NCBI GenBank assembly: GCA_019009955.1
Contig: CM032232.1
Location: forward strand, 134,535,001 to 134,599,000
Length of the DNA: 64,000 bases
Direction: 5' to 3'
From: Riptortus pedestris
Lineage: Eukaryota > Arthropoda > Insecta > Hemiptera > Alydidae
The notes under the pieces are model-generated. The model was not told the origin of the DNA. It ran no database searches and saw only the letters and a program-made list of their open reading frames with translations. A program made the translations under genes and the position numbers. Positions 1-64,000 of the stretch are shown in pieces. The first letter of the stretch is position 1, and each line of letters begins with the position of its first letter.

Positions 1-100
1 TGATTCCCATGTTGACAGTGGAAATCGGAAATGGGTCGAACTTACTAAATAAAATCCTTACTCCCACTCTCGTTAGAAAATATTTAGATAATCTATCCTT
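1..100 (+). mobile_element. SINE fragment at window start
   Basis: It begins inside the B box (tgattccca) and continues with ttactaaataaaatcctta and ctcccactctcg, as in the 30790 copy. The left part is outside the window. Confidence 0.55.
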
Positions 101-1062
101 TTTAGCTTTGGTAGCTTAAAGATTATGTTAATAAATAAGTTTCTATTCTTTATTTTTCTTGAAACCCCTTTATGCTAGACTTGAAATTTTATCTGGATTG
201 AAATATTTAGTGGTATTATAAATAGCTTGATTTAAACATCACATGAGCATGTCTATCAACTGAAGGCTGAAAACTTATGCGAAAGAATAATCTAAAGGTT
301 AGTTAGCCCCCGGTTCTTAAATGATTTTTAGGATAGTTGACTATTATCTACTGGAAGTAAAAAAAATATAGTATTGTATATCTTTGATGCTGGGAGTTTC
401 AGGATTTGGTATACTTCTGTAAATCTGATTTAATTTCCTGAGGAAATTTGAGTTTACTACATAGAAAATGCGCTTAGTTTATGCAGTCCTATAATGACAG
501 AATTTTTTCTATTCTCTACAGTATGTTCAAAGAACTTTTTCACTTTTATTTTAATTCTTTCTTCATTCCTTTTCTTTTCACCTGCATGTAACTATTTATA
601 GGATGGCTCATAGTAAGTAATAAAGATTTGCATGATTGAGTACGTAATATTTTATTGAACAATTTTTGTTTAAGAATTAAATGTAAAAAAATTGTGTAAG
701 TTCTGGTTATTTTATTCTTATTATAAATTAAGTATGCACTTTCCTACCATATACTGTGTTGTAGTAAGATGTTGACTCAAAAAGAAATATCCATTATCAA
801 ACTTCTTTAGTAGAGAGATTGGTGTTTACTTAAACCCTGCTCATTGGCAAATTGTTGATAATATTTTGTCACAGAACAACCAAAGCTGGCGTACATAAAA
901 AAAATACTCCTTGATCTGCAGCAGCATCCCATTCCCCATATGGCTACATTAAGGGGCTCGCAAAGTAAAACATAATAAATGATATTTGTTGTATAATTGA
1001 AGTGTTAGTTCATTGTTTAGAAATAACTATTATAATTAGTATATTGTAATTAATGTTAACAG

Positions 1063-60873
<59,811 letters not shown>

Positions 60874-61639
60874 GTAAATATAATTGTTTATTTATTATTA
60901 CAATACTAAGCATTTCCTTTATGTGTTTGGTATAAGAATAAGTAATGCTCAGGCTTATTACAAAAAGCCTAACAGAATGTAGAATCACAATTAAAAATTG
61001 TGTGTGTTGTTTACAAGTGTGCAATGACTTCAGATTACAAAAGTTGCTTGAGTGGGAGAACTAGGCTAGATTGATGTTTTTATACAAAAAAAGTATTTAA
61101 GCAGTCAAGGAGTTAGATATTTATCAAGAACTCTCTTTTATAAAGCAAAAACTGCCTTAAAAATGTGTAGTGATTCAGTTAAAAAAAAATATGGAAGAAA
61201 GACAAAAAATCATGGATTTTTTTTTACATTCAATTATTTCATTCCTTGTTATAACATTGTAAATAATAATATTTGAATATTTAGTATAAATTATTTGAAA
61301 GCAAATGGGTAAAACCTTTGAAATGTTTTGGAAAGAATATGTATATTTATTCCTTCCTGATTTATCCAACTTGATATTATACTCATTTTCTCTTTGGTTT
61401 AGCATAAGTAACCCTTTATTGAAATATTCTATAACTATATTATGTCAAATTTCTAACTGTGTTTTTTTTAACAACAACACACAGTCATCACAACATTCTT
61501 CTGACCTTTCCTCTGGCTGGTTACATTTTTGTCTTTATTCAAAATTTCTCCCTTATCTAGGTTAAATTTATGTTTAAATATGAAAAATTGGTCAGCAAGA
61601 GAGGTTCTGTTTTCTAAATTATTGGTTGAGTTAAAACTG

Positions 61640-62199
61640 AAAAAGTCCGTCAAGCAGGGGCTGCGTAAACTAAGCAGATTTCCCACGTGAAGTTATACAA
61701 TAGAGAAATCTCCATAAGAGAGCCGAACTGTTACAGCAAAGGGCCGAACTAGTTTTTGGCGGGAAACTCAGTATTCCGTTACTGCCCAAATTTGATAAAA
61801 ATACAAATATCTTGGTTAATATTCAAGATAGAGAAGAAATGTATAGAACAATATTTATAGTACATTTAATTTACAATAAGATTGGTTCCATACAATTTTT
61901 TGATCCGACATATGGTAACGGAGATATTTCGAAAATCCCTCCCACTGGTCCGATTTCAGCCATTAACGAACTTGATCTGTCTTTTTGCATAAAACGTTTA
62001 AATATCGAGTTTGGTAACGATCAAACAAAAATTGCGACCGCTAGAGCGTTAACAGACAAATATATATATATATATAATTTTGAACGGGCCACATTTTCGT
62101 CATCTACTAGGTATAATGGACATTTGAAGAAAAATTTCGAAAATTGCGTCATGAGTACGACCTCAATAGCTGATTTCCCTTAAGGGAAATCTGCTAAAA
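61640..62199 (+). mobile_element. R element, full-length copy (best reference)
   Basis: A 560-bp copy with both ends. The left end has a GCAGGGGCTGC hairpin and then AGCAGATTTCCC. The right end has the 20-bp palindrome GATTTCCCTTAAGGGAAATC (62172-62191) followed by TGCTAAAA. AGCAGATTTCCC is inverted between the ends but is subterminal on the left, so the inverted repeats are asymmetric. It holds a short (TA)n tract near 62060. Confidence 0.8.
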
Positions 62200-63226
62200 T
62201 TTAGAAATTTTAGATAAAAACATAGCCATTTAGTGGTTTGATGTAATCAGCTGAATTCTATTGTATATCTCCATCTTGTTAGTCTTGTTGTGACTGTCTT
62301 TGTGGTAAGGGTGCATAATTTTATAATATCTGTCCTGAAGAGGCATCATGAAGAACATGAAACATTTAGAGTGAAAAATAAATAAGTGGAAGATATTTAA
62401 TCTTTTTTTCATCTCTTGATCTTCTGCCAATTTACCTTCAAGGAATATTGGATTCTGGTCACATTTCGAGACTATGAAAAGAAAATAAGGAATTAAAAAG
62501 GTGGGAGATTTTTGGATAGCCCATCATATCTCCTATCCCCTCCCATCACAGCAGTATGTCATATTTGACCACTTACTTATTTTCTTTACTAATTCTATAT
62601 CCTTAATTTTTTATTATAATCCATGTTTTTTTCCCCCCTCAAGGAGAAAACCATAAGATTTATTTACTATATACCTTGTTCTAAGAGTGTGTATATACTT
62701 TTGCTCAAGAATGGTTATGTGTAGATATCAGTATATATTAATTATTCAGTTATATTCATTAATTTGTTTTTTTTATTTACTAAACATGATTTCTTATTTT
62801 GCATTTTCTCTGATCTGGTTAGGAGGTAAGCTTCTTTGATATAACATCAAGACAATCATGGCTTCACAGTATGAGTAGTAGTAAAACTGAATTATGAATG
62901 TAGAATTCCTAACAATTTTCTGTTTCACAGAAAAAAAAGTGTTTCCTATAAAGTATATGTAGATAATTGTCATACATTATGTATGAGAAGAAATTAGTAC
63001 ACATATTTGTTAAAATGTTCAATAGGACTCTGTTAATTGAGATCTTGTGAAATTATTGAGATAGCCTAAAACGGCAGCAAAAATATTATTTAATATATAA
63101 CTTAGATATGTTTTGAATAGTTGAAGTACATGATCTTTAAAGAGTACTACCCACCATAATTCACTTCAAAATTTTGCTTTATTTTCGTAATTCTGCTGCA
63201 AATTATATGTAGATTATACCAAGTAG

Positions 63227-63475
63227 ATGGGAAAAAAGTCTGTCACACAGGAGCTGCGTAAACTAAGCAGATTTCCCATGTGCTTGTATGAGTAACAATT
63301 GATCTTATCTCACCACATATTCGAACTGAAAAACAGTATGGATTACTCGCTTAATCTTTGAGTTAAGAAAAAATGCATAGAGAAACAATTGTAGAGCATC
63401 AATATTTTAACTAGATTGTTTCTATAACATTTTTCAATCTGACTGATAATGAGAGATATTTTGAATTTTCGAATA
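63227..63475 (+). mobile_element. R element, left half
   Basis: AAAAAAGTCTGTCACACAGG, GCTGCGTAAACTAAGCAGAT, TTCCCATG begin it. The core ends around gatattttgaattttcgaat near 63470. There is no right end. Confidence 0.65.
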
Positions 63476-64000
63476 GCTAAGATGGAAACTGTAAGAGATC
63501 CATAATCAAAAGAAACCCCGTTAAAATTCTTTGAGCAGGGTCTTAAAGCAATTAAAATTTGCTGGCAGAAATAGCTGGTGAAGTGGTTTGTGAAGTGTTA
63601 TTTTTGTGAAAATGTCTTTGTTTTAATTCTCGATAAAGAAAATATAGTTTTTAAAATATTAGCAATGATCTTTTATTAATTAATTCTATACCTTTGTGAC
63701 AGAGGTCCTCGCAATAAACCTTTGCTGCTTGAATTTTTAATTCAGCCTTCTATAAATAAATTATTGTACTAATTTCTTCCGTCATTGTGTATTACTTCAG
63801 TCTTAATCATAGTAATTCCTTCAATGCATTATGGAAAATGTGACAAAACAATTAATGATGCTTGCATATATGTTGAAGCTTTTAGAGGAACTGTGTTATC
63901 ATAGTTACTTTCATTACTGAATAAAATAGATGAGCTAAAATTAACCTCCTTAGTATACGGAGAGAATATAGGTTTTAATCACTCATAATTTTGATATGAT

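Larger units (their letters stand above)
60874..64000 (+). other. Dynein intron after exon 46, to window end
   Basis: It contains the R elements at 61640 and 63227 but no sequence resembling the rest of AAA5 (which should soon show a GLDPL-like motif). The next exon must lie beyond the window. Confidence 0.6.

Noticed and set aside
875..964. Possible upstream dynein exon (cacag acceptor, about 30 open codons, GTAAAA donor)
   Set aside because: Its reading frame does not join exon 1 in phase, and the peptide (around LAYIKKILLDLQQHPIPHMA) does not resemble the dynein tail. It may be chance or part of something else.
61812..62183. A 123-codon open frame at 61812-62183
   Set aside because: It lies wholly inside an R element. 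Other copies carry shifts and stops in the same place, and the YIYIY run is the (TA)n tract.

Overview
The window is AT-rich eukaryotic DNA, almost certainly from an insect. One long gene fills it. Its exons have GT-AG introns, and the introns are loaded with arthropod-type repeats: Tc1, RTE-clade LINE pieces, tRNA-derived SINEs, a TTAA-flanked MITE and (TA)n-bearing interspersed elements. A hemipteroid insect would fit, but I cannot place the species from sequence alone.

Main gene (+ strand, 1063 to 60873, continuing past both ends): an axonemal dynein heavy chain of the outer-arm beta type (the DNAH9/11/17 group of vertebrates, the ciliary beta chain of insects). I resolve 46 coding exons. 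Every exon joins its neighbour in phase, giving 7707 coding bases and 2569 codons without a stop. In order they encode part of the N-terminal tail, the linker, AAA1 (GPAGTGKT and FDEFNR), AAA2 (GNAGTGKS), AAA3 (APAGAGKS, a variant P-loop), AAA4 (GVGGSGKQ), the coiled-coil stalk with the microtubule-binding domain, and the start of AAA5. About 800 to 900 N-terminal residues, and everything after early AAA5, lie outside.

Nested gene (54388 to 55338, + strand): a complete, intronless ribosomal protein uL10/P0 gene (RpLP0, 316 codons) inside the 8.5-kb intron between the two halves of the dynein stalk. The same intron carries a Tc1 transposon with a twice-frameshifted transposase, inserted into an older repeat.

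Repeats: the commonest is a roughly 0.55 to 0.85 kb non-autonomous family, here called the R element. It has a GCAG/CTGC hairpin near one end, a (TA)n tract inside and a 20-bp palindrome just inside the other end. The architecture recalls Helentron-derived HINE/DINE elements. Copies are scattered from 8.4 kb on and dense after 46 kb, partly as tandem arrays. Other repeats are a tRNA-derived SINE family, RTE LINE remnants on both strands, several fold-back or MITE-like elements, a piggyBac-type MITE and a compound (GT)n/(GTGC)n microsatellite.

Unexplained signals: a secreted-protein-like frame broken only by TAG codons (33634 to 34032), an EF-hand-like open segment behind a good splice acceptor (28166 to 28285), an 18-nt dynein microexon, and a long hairpin just upstream of a dynein exon. 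No CRISPR array, operon or other prokaryotic structure is present.
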